DNA from: Cristatella mucedo
Taxonomy: Eukaryota > Bryozoa > Phylactolaemata > Cristatellidae
Assembly (NCBI GenBank): GCA_009760855.2
Contig: WPIO01000216.1
Location: 1 to 64,000 of the forward strand
Length of the DNA: 64,000 nt
Direction of reading: 5' to 3'
A program made the translations under genes and the position numbers. A model generated the notes under the pieces. The model saw only the letters and a list, made by a program, of their open reading frames with translations, had not been told where the DNA came from and did no database searches. This document shows positions 28,901 to 41,535 of this stretch, piece after piece. Position 1 is the stretch's first letter. Each line of letters starts with the position of its first letter.

Positions 28901-31900
28901 AGGTCTGCCAAGATTTTCTCGATTTCACTCATCGATAAAACTTGTCATTGTTCAGGTACGCTTTTGATTCATTAAACTGTAAACACCGATTGGCTCAAGC
29001 TTACTTGGCTGTGTGCGTTTTTGCTTTGACAAGGCCGACGCTTTCAATAGTGTTCGAACCATTTGTTATCATCGCAATCGTTTTTAGAAGCTGGGAAATG
29101 AAGTTTTCAACAGTTGCCATGTCACATGTGTCCTTCCGACGACCGGCTACTTGGTTAGAGACTAACGATAGAAGTCCAAATTTTCTCCAACACTCCCCTC
29201 GAACAGTGCTGAGGTGGCCTCTTCCCATGAACATCGATGTCTAGATCGTTGGTGTAGGTTGCTATGGCACGGGTCTTGCGGAGTCCCCTGACACCACTGG
29301 GTGGCCTGTAAAATCTCAGTTGTGGTGTGAATTCCGCATGGCCGTCGTCGCCTACGCTGGAGTCAACTAAGAGGAGTGCTGGATGTTACACACCAAAAAA
29401 AGAAACAAGGAGGTCGGCCATGTGTCCGCTCGATTTACACTTCATCCGCAGGACTCGTTAATCGTTCTGGTACGTGGGAAGTAAAGTCGCATTGTAAATC
29501 AGCTTTTGGCAACTCACTGCTTCGTTGGCTCTGTTTGCTTAAGAACCCCGATTTCCAAAGTGCTCGAACCTCGCGTTGTCCCCTGCCATCGTTTTGGAAG
29601 CTAAATTGAGTTTATCAGCTGGCCGTGTCAAGGGGTCTTGACGAACGGCTACTTGGTATAAATTCTCCTCTATGCGTCCAATTTTCTCCCAACAGTCCTC
29701 GCCTTCTGGGGGTCGCAATTGACACTGTTTTTAAGAATGTTGTGGGAAAACTTGCAATGCAGGTTCCTGCGCAGTCTGTGTCACACTGTGCCGTGATCTT
29801 CATCATCGGTGTCCCTTTAAAATTTCCGCATCACGTCACCTACACCCTCTGTCCCAACTGAGAGGACGGTTGAATGGCACACGGGCCCCTGTCGGCCGAG
29901 ATTTTCGTCATATTACACCATCGAATCGTGACTTTGTTATCGTTCAGGTACGGTGAATTCATTGAATTTGTAAATCAACTATTGCCACACTGCCTTTGCT
30001 TGGAGTGTTTACTTGACAGGCGCGATTTCAATAGTGGTTGAACCTTCGTTAAACTTCCAAAGTCGTTTTGTAAGCTGAATGATTTTAACAGTGGGCACAC
30101 ATAGGTTGTCTGAGCGACGAAACGGACCTGACTTGGTTAGACTACTATAGACTCTAGCTATCGAATTTTTGCCAACACTTTCGACTGCTGATGCCCGCCC
30201 ATGGACAATTAATGGGTTATATCGTCGTGTGTGATTGGTCATGGCAAAGCGTCCTTGCGGAGTTCCCGTTTCCACACTTTGGTGCTGACGTCGTTGTGCT
30301 TGAATTCCGTTGGCACACGTCCCCGCCTAGCTGAGTTCAGCTTGAAAAGTAACTTGGATGTTACACATGAGGTCGGCCGCGTGCGCCCGCTCGATTACAA
30401 CTCATCGATGTACTTCGTCTAGAAATCGTTTCCCGTACGTGGATTAAGTCGAAATTGGGGATCCTTCTTGCCCACTGCAATTCTTCCGTCTCTGGTTGTT
30501 GATTAACAAAACGATCTCAAAGTGTTTTCGAATCCTCCGTAGTGTCCCCCGCCATCGTTTTTGGAAGCTGAAATTGAAATTTATCAGTGGACGTGTCCCC
30601 AGGGTTTGGACGAAACGCTTACTTGGTTAAAGGAACTACTATAGCATTTGCGGGTTCTGGGTTTTTCCGAATGGCTAGGCTGCTGGGTGGCTGCAAATTA
30701 CAATAATGTTAGATCGCTGTAAAAACCTCGCTGCTAGCCTGGTCTGGCCTCAGTCCTGTTCAAACTGTGGGGTGGCTTTTTACATCCGTGTCCTTAAATT
30801 CACCAGCCATCAAACGCGGTCCCGCCTAGCTTTCTGATCCCCCCCAACTGAAGAGGAGGTTGAAATTGCGACATGGAGGCCTCGGCCCGAGATTTTCCCC
30901 CATTAAACTTTATCGATGCGACTTGTTATTGGTTCAGGTCCGTTGAAGTCATTTCACATTTTAATCACTATTGCCATGCATTGCCTCTTGCTTGTTTTTG
31001 TCCTGTGCAAATCGATTTCAATATGTGGTTTAAACCTTAGTCACCGCGCAATCGTTTTTAGAAGCTGAAAGAGTTTCCCGGGGTCATCATAGTGTCCCTC
31101 GACCAAACTGGGCCCTTTATTGGGTAAGACTATTCTTCAGAAAGTCGACTTTTTCCAAACTCGCTCTTGACTGCTTAGTCCTGCATTGACATCATGTTTA
31201 GATTCGTCTCCGTGTAAATTGCTAGGCAAGGGCTTTTTGCAGAGTCCCTTTCAACACTGTGTGCCTATATCCTTCAGTGTGCTTGAATTCCGCATCACGT
31301 CCTCCCCTAGCTTGATGTCAAACTGAGAGGAAGCCATGAGCTGTTACCAAGGAGGTCCCGGCCATGTGTCGCTCGATTACACTCATCGATGAAGCTCGTT
31401 ATCGTCCGCTGGTACGTAGAGGTAAGTCGAATCGTATTCCATTTTCCCACTGCAATTCCCGGCGGCTCTGTGTTGCTGACAAGCGATCCTCAAAGTGTTT
31501 CGAACGTTGTCGCCGTCGTTTTAGAAGCTAAATTGACTTTACCGCATATCAGGGGTTTGGAATCAACTTTGAATTGTCGAGTTTACAGTGCTGGGTGCTG
31601 CAATGTCACTGTGGATGTGTGAACTTGCTATGCAAAGGTCTTGACGAAACGTGTGCTTACACTTGGGTTCGCCATAAGACTACGGTCATATAGGAGGTTG
31701 GATGGCACATGGAGTGGCCGAGATTTTCCGACTCATCGCGTCGCTTATCCGCCTGGATTCTGCAATGTAACACTATTGTTTGCTTGGCTGTGTTTACTCG
31801 CTCATCGTGGTTGACCTTCGGAAACTCCCAATCGTTTTAAACCTGCATGAGTTTCACGTGGCACTAGGTCGACGACAAACGGATACTTGGTTGACTTACT

Positions 31901-32480
31901 ATTTGAAAGACTTTTCAACCCTCGCTTGCGGAGTCCGTTCACACGGGGTGCTGTATTAGTTCCGTGTGTATCTTGAATTCCGAATACGCATCCAACGTCG
32001 CCTAGCTCCTGAGTCAACGGGTTGAGAGGAGCTGGATGGATTACAAGGAGGTACGGCCATGTGTCCGCTGCGATTACACTCATCGATGGACGGACTCGTT
32101 ATGTTCCGGTTTACGTGGAGTAAGTCGAAGTGTTGTCATCCATTTTGCCGACTGCAATTCGTCGGCTCTGTGTTTGCTTGACAAGCCGATTTCAAAGGTT
32201 CGGTTCGAACCTCCAGTAGTCTCGCCATCGTTTTGGAAGCTAAATGAATTTGATTTTTCAGTGGCTTCTCAGTGAGGTGTCTTGACGAACGGCCTACTTT
32301 GGTTAAGGATCTACTATAGCAAATCGAGTTTTTCCAACAGGCCCTCGCCTGCTGGGGTGCTGCAATGACACTATGTTAGATCGCTGTACCAACGGTGCTA
32401 TGCAAGGTCTTGCCGCAGTCTGTTCACCTGTGTGCTGCTTACATCAGTGTGCTTTAAAATTTCCGCACACTCATCGAGGG
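16920..32480. repeat. Satellite zone 2: same monomer with very high small-indel noise
   Basis: Every constant block of the monomer can be followed, but it is broken by scattered one- to few-base insertions, often homopolymer extensions, and by long G or C runs such as those near 20,808, 21,391 and 26,551. Insertions seem more common than substitutions. A nearly clean stretch at about 19,220-19,400 lies inside the noise. No coding gene or other element can be supported here. All open frames in this zone are accidental. Confidence 0.8.
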
Positions 32481-33933
32481 ACTGTTATTGTTCTGGTACG
32501 TTGAGTATTCATTGAATTGTAATCACTATTGCCACTGCATTGCTTGGCTGTGTTTGTTTGACAAGCGATTTCAATAGTGTTCGAACCTTTGTAACCTCGC
32601 AATCGTTTTAGAAGCTGGAATGAGTTTCACAGTGGCTTGTCAGGTGTCTCGACGAACGGCTACTTGGTTAAGACTACTATAGCAGTCGAGTTTTTCCAAC
32701 AGTCTCGCCTGCTGGGTGCTGCAATGACACTATGTTAGATCGTTGTGAACTTGCTATGCAAGGTCTTGCGGAGTCTGTTCACACTGTGTGCTTTTACATC
32801 AGTGTGTTTGAGTTCCGCATCACGTCGCCTAGGTGAGTCAACTGAAAGGAGGTGGATGGCACAGGTCATTGAATTGTAATCACTATTGCCACTGCATTCG
32901 TCGGCTGTGTTTGCTTGACAAGCGATTTCAAAGTGTTCGAACTCTTCGTGTCTGTTCGCAATCGTTTAGAAGCTGCAATGAGTTTCACAGTGGCATCATA
33001 GGTGTCTCGACAAACGGCTACTTGGTTAAGACTACTATAGAAGTCGAATTTTTCCAACACTCTCGACTGCTGAGTGCCGCCATGACATTATGTTAGATCG
33101 TCGTGTACTTGCTAGGCAAGGTCTTGCGGAGTCCGTTCACACTGGGTGCTGTATCTCAGTGTGCTTGAATTCCGCATCACGTCGCCTAGCTGAGTCAACT
33201 GAGAGGAGCTGGATGTTACAAGGAGGTCGGCAATGTGTCGCTCGATTACACTCATCGATGGACTCGTTATCGATTCGGTACGTGGAGAAAGTCGAATTGT
33301 AGTCGTTTTTGCAACTGCATTCGTCGGCTGTGTTTGCTTGACAAGCGATTTCAAAGTTTTCGAAACTCCGTTGTCTCGCTATCGTTTTATAAGCTGAATT
33401 GAGTTTATCAGTGGCTTGTCAGGGGTCTCGACGAACGGCTACTTGGTCAAGACTACTATAGCAGTCGAGTTTTGCCAACAGTCTCGCCTGCTGGGTGCTG
33501 CAATGACACTATGTTAGATCGCTGTAAACTCGCTATGCAAGGTCTTACGGAGTCTGTTCACACTGTGTGCTTTTACATCAGTGTGTTTGAGTTCCGCATC
33601 ACATCGCCTAGGTGAGTCAACTGAGAGGAGGTGGATGGCTCAAGGAGGTCGGCCAAGATTTTCTCGATTACACTCATCAATGGACTTGTTATTGTTCAGG
33701 TACGTTGAATTCATTGAATTGTAATCACTATTGCCACTGCATTGCTTTGCTGTGTTTACTTGACAGGCGATTTCAATAGTGGTCGAACCTTCGTAACCTC
33801 CCAATCGTTTTAGAAGCTGCAATGAGTTTCACAGTGGCATCATAGGTGTCTCGACAAACGGCTACTTGGTTAAGACTACTATAGAAGTCGAATTTTTCCA
33901 ACACTCTCGACTGCTGAGTGCCGCCATGACATT

Positions 33934-35623
33934 ATGTTAGATCGTCGTGTACTTGCTAGGCAAGGTCTTGCGGAGTCCGTTCACACTGGGTGCTGTATCT
34001 CAGTGTGGTTGAATTCCGCATCACGTCGCCTAGCTGAGTCAACTGAGAGGAGCTGGATGTTACAAGGAGGTCGGCCATGTGTCGCTCGATTACACTCATC
34101 GATGGACTCGTTATTGTTCTGGTACGTGGAGTAAGTCGAATTGTAATCCATTTTGCCACTGCATTCGTCGGCTCTCTTTGCTTGACAAGCGATTTCAAAG
34201 TGTTCGAACCTCCGTTGTCTCGCCATCGTTTTAGAGGCTGAATTGAGTTTACCAGTGGCTTGTCAGGGATCTCGACGAACGGCTACTTGGTTAAGACTAC
34301 TATAGCATTTTAGTTTTTCAGACAGGCTCGCCTGCTGGGTGCTGCAATGACACTATGTTAGATCGCTGTAAACTCGCTATGCAAGGTCTTACGGAGTCTG
34401 TTCACACTGTGTGCTTTTACATCAGTGTGTTTGAGTTCCGCATCACGTCGCCTAGGTGAGTCAACTTAAAGGAGGTGGATGGCACAAGGAGGTCGGCCAA
34501 GATTTTCTCGATTTCACTCATCGATAAACTTGTCATTGTTCAGGTACGTTGAATTCATTGAATTGTGAACACTATTGCTACTGCATTGCTTGGCTGTGTT
34601 TGCTTGACAAGCGATTTCAATAGTGTTCGAACCTTTGTAACCTCGCAATCGTTTTAGAAGCTGCAATGAGTTTCACAGTGGCATGTCAGGTGTCTCGACG
34701 AACGGCTACTTGGTTAAGACTACTATAGAAGTCAAATTTTTCCAACACTCTCGACTGCTGAGTGCCGCCATGACATCATGTTAGATCGTTGTTGTGTACT
34801 TGCTAGGCAAGGTCTTGCGGAGTCCGTTCACACTGGGTGCTGTATCTCAGTGTGGTTGAATTCCGCATCACGTCGCCTAGCTGAGTCAACTGAGAGGAGC
34901 TGGATGTTACAAGGAGGTCGGCCATGTGTCGCTCGATTACACTCATCGATGGACTCGTTATCGTTCCGGTACGTGGAGTAAGTCGAATTGTAATCCATTT
35001 TGCCACTGCATTCGTTGGCTCTGTTTGCTTGACAAGCGATTTCAAAGTGTTCGAACCTCCGTTGTCTAGCCATCGTTTTAGAAGCTAAATTGAATTTACC
35101 AGTGGCTTCTCAGGGGTCTCGACGAACGGCTACTTTGTTAAATCTACTATAGCAGTCGAGTTTTTTTTTTTTTTTCGCCTGCTGGGGGCTGCAATGACAC
35201 TGTGTTAGATCGTTGTGAACTTGCAATGCAAGGTCTTGCGCAGTCTGTTCACACTGTGTGCTTTACATCCGTGTCTTTGAATTCCGCATCACGTCGCCTA
35301 GCTCTGTCAACTGAGAGGAGGTTGATGGCACATGGGGCTCGGCCGAGACTTTCTCAATTACACTCATCGATGGACTTGTTATTGTTCAGGTACGTTGAAT
35401 TCATTGAATTGTAATCACTATTGCCACTGCATTGCTTTGCTGTGTTTACTTGACAGGCGATTTCAATAGTGGTTGAACCTTCGTAACCTCCCAATCGTTT
35501 TAGAAGCTGCAATGAGTTTCACAGTGGCATCATAGGTGTCTCGACAAACGGCTACTTGGTTAAGACTACTATAGAAGTCGAATTTTTTTAAGGCTCTCGA
35601 CTGCTGAGTGCCGCCATGACATT
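33934..35623. repeat. HOR-like unit 0 (A2-B-A2-C)
   Basis: Monomer starts are 33,934 (A2-like), 34,357 (B), 34,778 (A2) and 35,202 (C). The length of 1,690 bp equals the higher-order unit, but the first monomer carries A2 markers (gtggttgaattcc) instead of A1. It looks like a variant or older unit. The C monomer holds a 15-base T run at 35,161-35,175. Confidence 0.75.
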
Positions 35624-37310
35624 ATGTTAGATCGTCGTGTACTTGCTAGGCAAGGTCTTGCGGAGTCCGTTCACACTGGGTGCTGAATCTCAGTGTGCTT
35701 GAATTCCGCATCACGTCGCCTAGCTGAGTCAGCTGAAAGGAACTGGATGTTACAAGGAGGTCGGCCGTGTGCCGCTCGATTACACTCATCGATGGACTCG
35801 TTATCGTTCCGGTACGTGGAGTAAGTCAAATTGTGATCCATTTTGCCACTGCATTCGTCGGCTCTGTTTGCTTGACAAGCGATCTCAAAGTGTTCGAACC
35901 TCCGTAGTGTCGCCATCGTTTTGGAAGCTGAATTGAGTTTATCAGTGGCTTGTCAGGGGTCTTGACGAACGGCTACTTGGTTGAGACTACTATAGAAGTC
36001 GAATTTTTCCGACAGGCTCGCCTGCTGGGTGCTGCAATGACACTATGTTAGATCGCTGTAAACTCGCTATGCAAGGTCTTACGGAGTCTGTTCACACTGT
36101 GTGCTTTTACATCAGTGTGTTTGAGTTCCGCATCACATCGCCTAGGTGGGTCAACTTAAAGGAGGTGGATGGCACAAGGAGGTCGGCCAAGATTTTCTCG
36201 ATTTCACTCATCGATAAACTTGTCATTGTTCAGGTACGTTGAATTCATTGAATTGTAAACACTATTGCTACTGCATTGCTTGGCTGTGTTTGCTTGACAA
36301 GCGATTTCAATAGTGTTCGAACCTTTGTAACCTCGCAATCGTTTTAGAAGCTGGAATGAGTTTCACAGTGGCATGTCAGGTGTCTCGACGAACGGCTACT
36401 TGGTTAAGACTACTATAGAAGTCAAATTTTTCCAACACTCTCGACTGCTGAGTGCCGCCATGACATCATGTTAGATCGTCGTGTACTTGCTAGGCAAGGT
36501 CTTGCGGAGTCCGTTCACACTGGGTGCTGTATCTCAGTGTGGTTGAATTCCGCATCACGTCGCCTAGCTGAGTCAACTGAGAGGAGCTGGATGTTACAAG
36601 GAGGTCGGCCATGTGTCGCTCGATTACACTCATCGATGGACTCGTTATTGTTCTGGTACGTGGAGTAAGTCGAATTGTAATCCATTTTGCCACTGCATTC
36701 GTTGGCTCTGTTTGCTTGACAAGCGATTTCAAAGTGTTCGAACCTCCGTTGTCTAGCCATCGTTTTAGAAGCTAAATTGAATTTACCAGTGGCTTCTCAG
36801 GGGTCTCGACGAACGGCTACTTTGTTAAATCTACTATAGCAGTCGAGTTTTTCCAACAGTCTCGCCTGCTGGGTGCTGCAATGACACTGTGTTAGATCGT
36901 TGTGAACTTGCAATGCAAGGTCTTGCACAGTCTGTTCACACTGTGTGCTTTACATCCGTGTCTTTGAGTTCCGCATCACGTCGCCTAGCTGAGTCAACTG
37001 AGAGGAGCTGGATGGCACAAGGCGGTCGGAAGAGAATTTCTCGAATACACTCATCGATGGACTTGTTATTGTGTAGGTACGTTGAATTCATTGAATTGTA
37101 ATCACTATAGCCACTGCATCGCTTGGCTGTGTTTGCTGTACAAACATTTTCAATAGTGTTCAAACCTTTGTAACCTCGCAATCGTTTTAGAAGCTGGAAT
37201 GAGTTTCACAGTGGCATGTCAGGTGTCTCGACGAACGGCTACTTGGTTAAGACTACTATAGAAGTCGAGTTTTGCCAACAGTCTCGCCGGCTGGGTGCTG
37301 CAATGACACT
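35624..37310. repeat. HOR unit 1 (A1-B-A2-C')
   Basis: Monomer starts are 35,624 (A1), 36,045 (B), 36,468 (A2) and 36,889 (C'). The last monomer begins as C and then changes to a rare variant with ggcggtcggaagagaatttc, which is also found at about 1,006-1,252. The unit length is 1,687 bp. Confidence 0.85.
36966..37212. repeat. Rare satellite variant block, right copy
   Basis: This is the partner of the block at 1,006-1,252, with the same set of rare variants in the same order. It sits inside the chimeric C' monomer of HOR unit 1. A third, less complete relative is at about 37,815-38,060. It keeps aagagaatttctcg and tgtgtaggtacg but has the common cactattgccactgc. Confidence 0.85.
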
Positions 37311-38154
37311 GTGTTAGATCGTTGTGAACTTGCTATGCAAGGTCTTGCACAGTCTTTCCACACTGTGTGCTTTACATCCGTGTCTTTGAATTCCGCATCA
37401 CGTCGCCTAGCTCTGTCAACTGAGAGGAGGTTGATGGCACATGGGGCTCGGCCGAGACTTTCTCAATTACACTCATCGATGGACTTGTTATTGTTCAGGT
37501 ACGTTGAATTCATTGAATTGTAATCACTATTGCCACTGCATTGCTTTGCTGTGTTTACTTGACAGGCGATTTCAATAGTGGTTGAACCTTCGTCACCTCC
37601 CAATCGTTTTAGAAGCTGCAATGAGTTTCACAGTGGCATCACAGGTGTCTCGACAAACGGCTACTTGGTTAAGACTACTATACAAGTCGAGTTTTTCCAA
37701 CACTCTCGACTGCTGAGTGCCGCCATGACATTATGTTAGATCGTCGTGTACTTGCTATGCAAGGTCTTGCGAAGTCTGTTCACACTGTGTGCTTTACATC
37801 CGTGTCTTTGAGTTCCGCATCACGTCGCCTAGCTGAGTCAACTGAGAGGAGCTGGATGGCACAAGGCGGTCGGAAGAGAATTTCTCGAATACACTCATCG
37901 ATGGACTTGTTATTGTGTAGGTACGTTGAATTCATTGAATTGTAATCACTATTGCCACTGCATCGCTTGGCTGTGTTTGCTTTACAAGCATTTTCAATAG
38001 TGTTCGAACCTTTGTAACCTCGCAATCGTTTTAGAAGCTGGAATGAGTTTCACAGTGGCATGTCAGGTGTCTCGACGAACGGCTACTTGGTTAAGACTAC
38101 TATAGAAGTCGAATTTTTCCAACACTCTCGACTGCTGAGTGCCGCCATGACATT
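37311..38154. repeat. Extra dimer between HOR units 1 and 2
   Basis: Two monomers (starts about 37,311 and 37,733) interrupt the four-monomer register. The first is C-type. The second starts as A (gatcgtcgtgtacttgc), changes to C (cactgtgtgctttacatcc) and then to the rare aagagaatttctcg variant. It reads as a chimeric monomer from unequal exchange or conversion. Confidence 0.8.
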
Positions 38155-39843
38155 ATGTTAGATCGTCGTGTACTTGCTAGGCAAGGTCTTGCGGAGTCCG
38201 TTCACACTGGGTGCTGTATCTCAGTGTGCTTAAATTCCGCATCACGTCGCCTAGCTGAGTCAGCTGAAAGGAACTGGATGTTACAAGGAGGTCGGACCGC
38301 GTGCCGCTCGATTACACTCATCGATGGACTCGTTATCGTTCCGGTACGTGGAGTAAGTCGAATTGTGATCCATTTTGCCACTGCATTCGTCGGCTCTGTT
38401 TGCTTGACAAGCGATCTCAAAGTGTTCGAACCTCCGTAGTGTCGCCATCGTTTTGGAAGCTGAATTGAGTTTATCAGTGGCTTGTCAGGGGTCTTGACGA
38501 ACGGCTACTTGGTTAAGACTACTATAGAAGTCGAATTTTTCCGACAGGCTCGCCTGCTGGGTGCTGCAATGACACTATGTTAGATCGCTGTAAACTCGCT
38601 ATGCAAGGTCTTACGGAGTCTGTTCACACTGTGTGCTTTTACATCAGTGTGTTTGAGTTCCGCATCACATCGCCTAGGTGGGTCAACTGAGAGGAGGTTG
38701 ATGGCACATGGGGCTCGGCCGAGATTTTCTCAATTACACTCATCGATGGACTTGTTATTGTTCAGGTACGTTGAATTCATTGAATTGTAAACACTATTGC
38801 TACTGCATTACTTGGCTGTGTTTGCTTGACAAGCGATTTCAATAGTGTTCGAACCTTTGTAATCTCGCAAACGTTTTAGAAGCTGGAATGAGTTTCACAG
38901 TGGCATGTCAGGTGTCTCGACGAACGGCTACTTGGTTAAGACTACTATAGAAGTCAAATTTTTCCAACACTCTCGACTGCTGAGTGCCGCCATGACATCA
39001 TGTTAGATCGTCGTGTACTTGCTAGGCAAGGTCTTGCGGAGTCCGTTCACACTGGGTGCTGTATCTCAGTGTGGTTGAATTCCGCATCACGTCGCCTAGC
39101 TGAGTCAACTGAGAGGAGCTGGATGTTACAAGGAGGTCGGCCATGTGTCGCTCGATTACACTCATCGATGGACTCGTTATTGTTCTGGTACGTGGAGTAA
39201 GTCGAATTGTAATCCATTTTGCCACTGCATTCGTCGGCTCTGTTTGCTTGACAAGCGATTTCAAAGTGTTCGAACCTCCGTTGTCTAGCCATCGTTTTAA
39301 AAGCTAAATTGAGTTTATCAGTGGCTTGTCAGGGGTCTTGACGAACGGCTACTTTGTTAAATCTACTATAGCAGTCGAGTTTTTCCAACAGTCTCGCCTG
39401 CTGGGGGCTGCAATGACACTGTGTTAGATCGTTGTGAACTTGCAATGCAAGGTCTTGCGCAGTCTGTTCACACTGTGTGCTTTACATCCGTGTCTTTGAA
39501 TTCCGCATCACGTCGCCTAGCTCTGTCAACTGAGAGGAGGTTGATGGCACATGGGGCTCGGCCGAGATTTTCTCAATTACACTCATCGATGGACTTGTTA
39601 TTGTTCAGGTACGTTGAATTCATTGAATTGTAATCACTATTGCCACTGCATTGCTTTGCTGTGTTTACTTGACAGGCGATTTCAATAGTGTGGTTGAACC
39701 TTCGTAACCTCCCAATCGTTTTAGAAGCTGCAATGAGTTTCACAGTAGCATCATAGTGTCTCGACAAACGGCTACTTGGTTAAGACTACTATAGAAGTCG
39801 AATTTTTCCAACACTCTCGACTGCTGAGTGCCGCCATGACATT
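38155..39843. repeat. HOR unit 2 (A1-B-A2-C)
   Basis: Monomer starts are 38,155 (A1), 38,576 (B), 39,000 (A2) and 39,421 (C), giving 1,689 bp. The B monomer ends in a C-like segment (ggttgatggcacatggggctcg), which marks another small exchange. Confidence 0.87.
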
Positions 39844-41535
39844 ATGTTAGATCGTCGTGTACTTGCTAGGCAAGGTCTTGCGGAGTCCGTTCACACTGGG
39901 TGCTGAATCTCAGTGTGCTTGAATTCCGCATCACGTCGCCTAGCTGAGTCAGCTGAAAGGAACTGGATGTTACAAGGAGGTCGGCCGTGTGCCGCTCGAT
40001 TACACTCATCGATGGACTCGTTATCGTTCCGGTACGTGGAGTAAGTCAAATTGTGATCCATTTTGCCACTGCATTCGTCGGCTCTGTTTGCTTGACAAGC
40101 GATCTCAAAGTGTTCGAACCTCCGTAGTGTCGCCATCGTTTTTTGGAAGCTGAATTGAGTTTATCAGTGGCTTGTCAGGGGTCTTGACGAACGGCTACTT
40201 GGTTGAGACTACTATAGAAGTCGAATTTTTCCGACAGGCTCGCCTGCTGGGTGCTGCAATGACACTATGTTAGATCGCTGTAAACTCGCTATGCAAGGTC
40301 TTACGGAGTCTGTTCACACTGTGTGCTTTTACATCAGTGTGTTTGAGTTCCGCATCACATCGCCTAGGTGGGTCAACTTAAAGGAGGTGGATGGCACAAG
40401 GAGGTCGGCCAAGATTTTCTCGATTTCACTCATCGATAAACTTGTCATTGTTCAGGTACGTTGAATTCATTGAATTGTGAACACTATTGCTACTGCATTG
40501 CTTGGCTGTGTTTGCTTGACAAGCGATTTCAATAGTGTTCGAACCTTTGTAACCTCGCAAACGTTTTAGAAGCTGGAATGAGTTTCACAGTGGCATGTCA
40601 GGTGTCTCGACGAACGGCTACTTGGTTAAGACTACTATAGAAGTCAAATTTTTCCAACACTCTCGACTGCTGAGTGCCGCCATGACATCATGTTAGATCG
40701 TCGTGTACTTGCTAGGCAAGGTCTTGCGGAGTCCGTTCACACTGGGTGCTGTATCTCAGTGTGGTTGAATTCCGCATCACGTCGCCTAGCTGAGTCAACT
40801 GAGAGGAGCTGGATGTTACAAGGAGGTCGGCCATGTGTCGCTCGATTACACTCATCGATGGACTCGTTATTGTTCTGGTACGTGGAGTAAGTCGAATTGT
40901 AATCCATTTTGCCACTGCATTCGTCGGCTCTGTTTGCTTGACAAGCGATTTCAAAGTGTTCGAACCTCCGTTGTCTAGCCATCGTTTTAAAAGCTAAATT
41001 GAGTTTATCAGTGGCTTGTCAGGGGTCTTGACGAACGGCTACTTTGTTAAATCTACTATAGCAGTCGAGTTTTTTTTCCAACAGTCTCGCCTGCTGGGGG
41101 CTGCAATGACACTGTGTTAGATCGTTGTGAACTTGCAATGCAAGGTCTTGCGCAGTCTGTTCACACTGTGTGCTTTACATCCGTGTCTTTGAATTCCGCA
41201 TCACGTCACCTAGCTCTGTCAACTGAGAGGAGGTTAATGGCACATGGGGCTCGGCCGAGACTTTCTCAATTACACTCATCGATGGACTTGTTATTGTTCA
41301 GGTACGTTGAATTCATTGAATTGTAATCACTATTGCCACTGCATTGCTTTGCTGTGTTTACTTGACAGGCGATTTCAATAGTGGTTGAACCTTCGTAACC
41401 TCCCAATCGTTTTAGAAGCTGCAATGAGTTTCACAGTGGCATCATAGGTGTCTCGACAAACGGCTACTTGGTTAAGACTACTATAGAAGTCGAATTTTTC
41501 CAACACTCTCGACTGCTGAGTGCCGCCATGACATC
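39844..41535. repeat. HOR unit 3 (A1-B-A2-C)
   Basis: Monomer starts are about 39,844 (A1), 40,267 (B), 40,690 (A2) and 41,114 (C), giving 1,692 bp. The T tract before tccaacagtc in the C monomer is lengthened (about 41,070). Confidence 0.88.
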
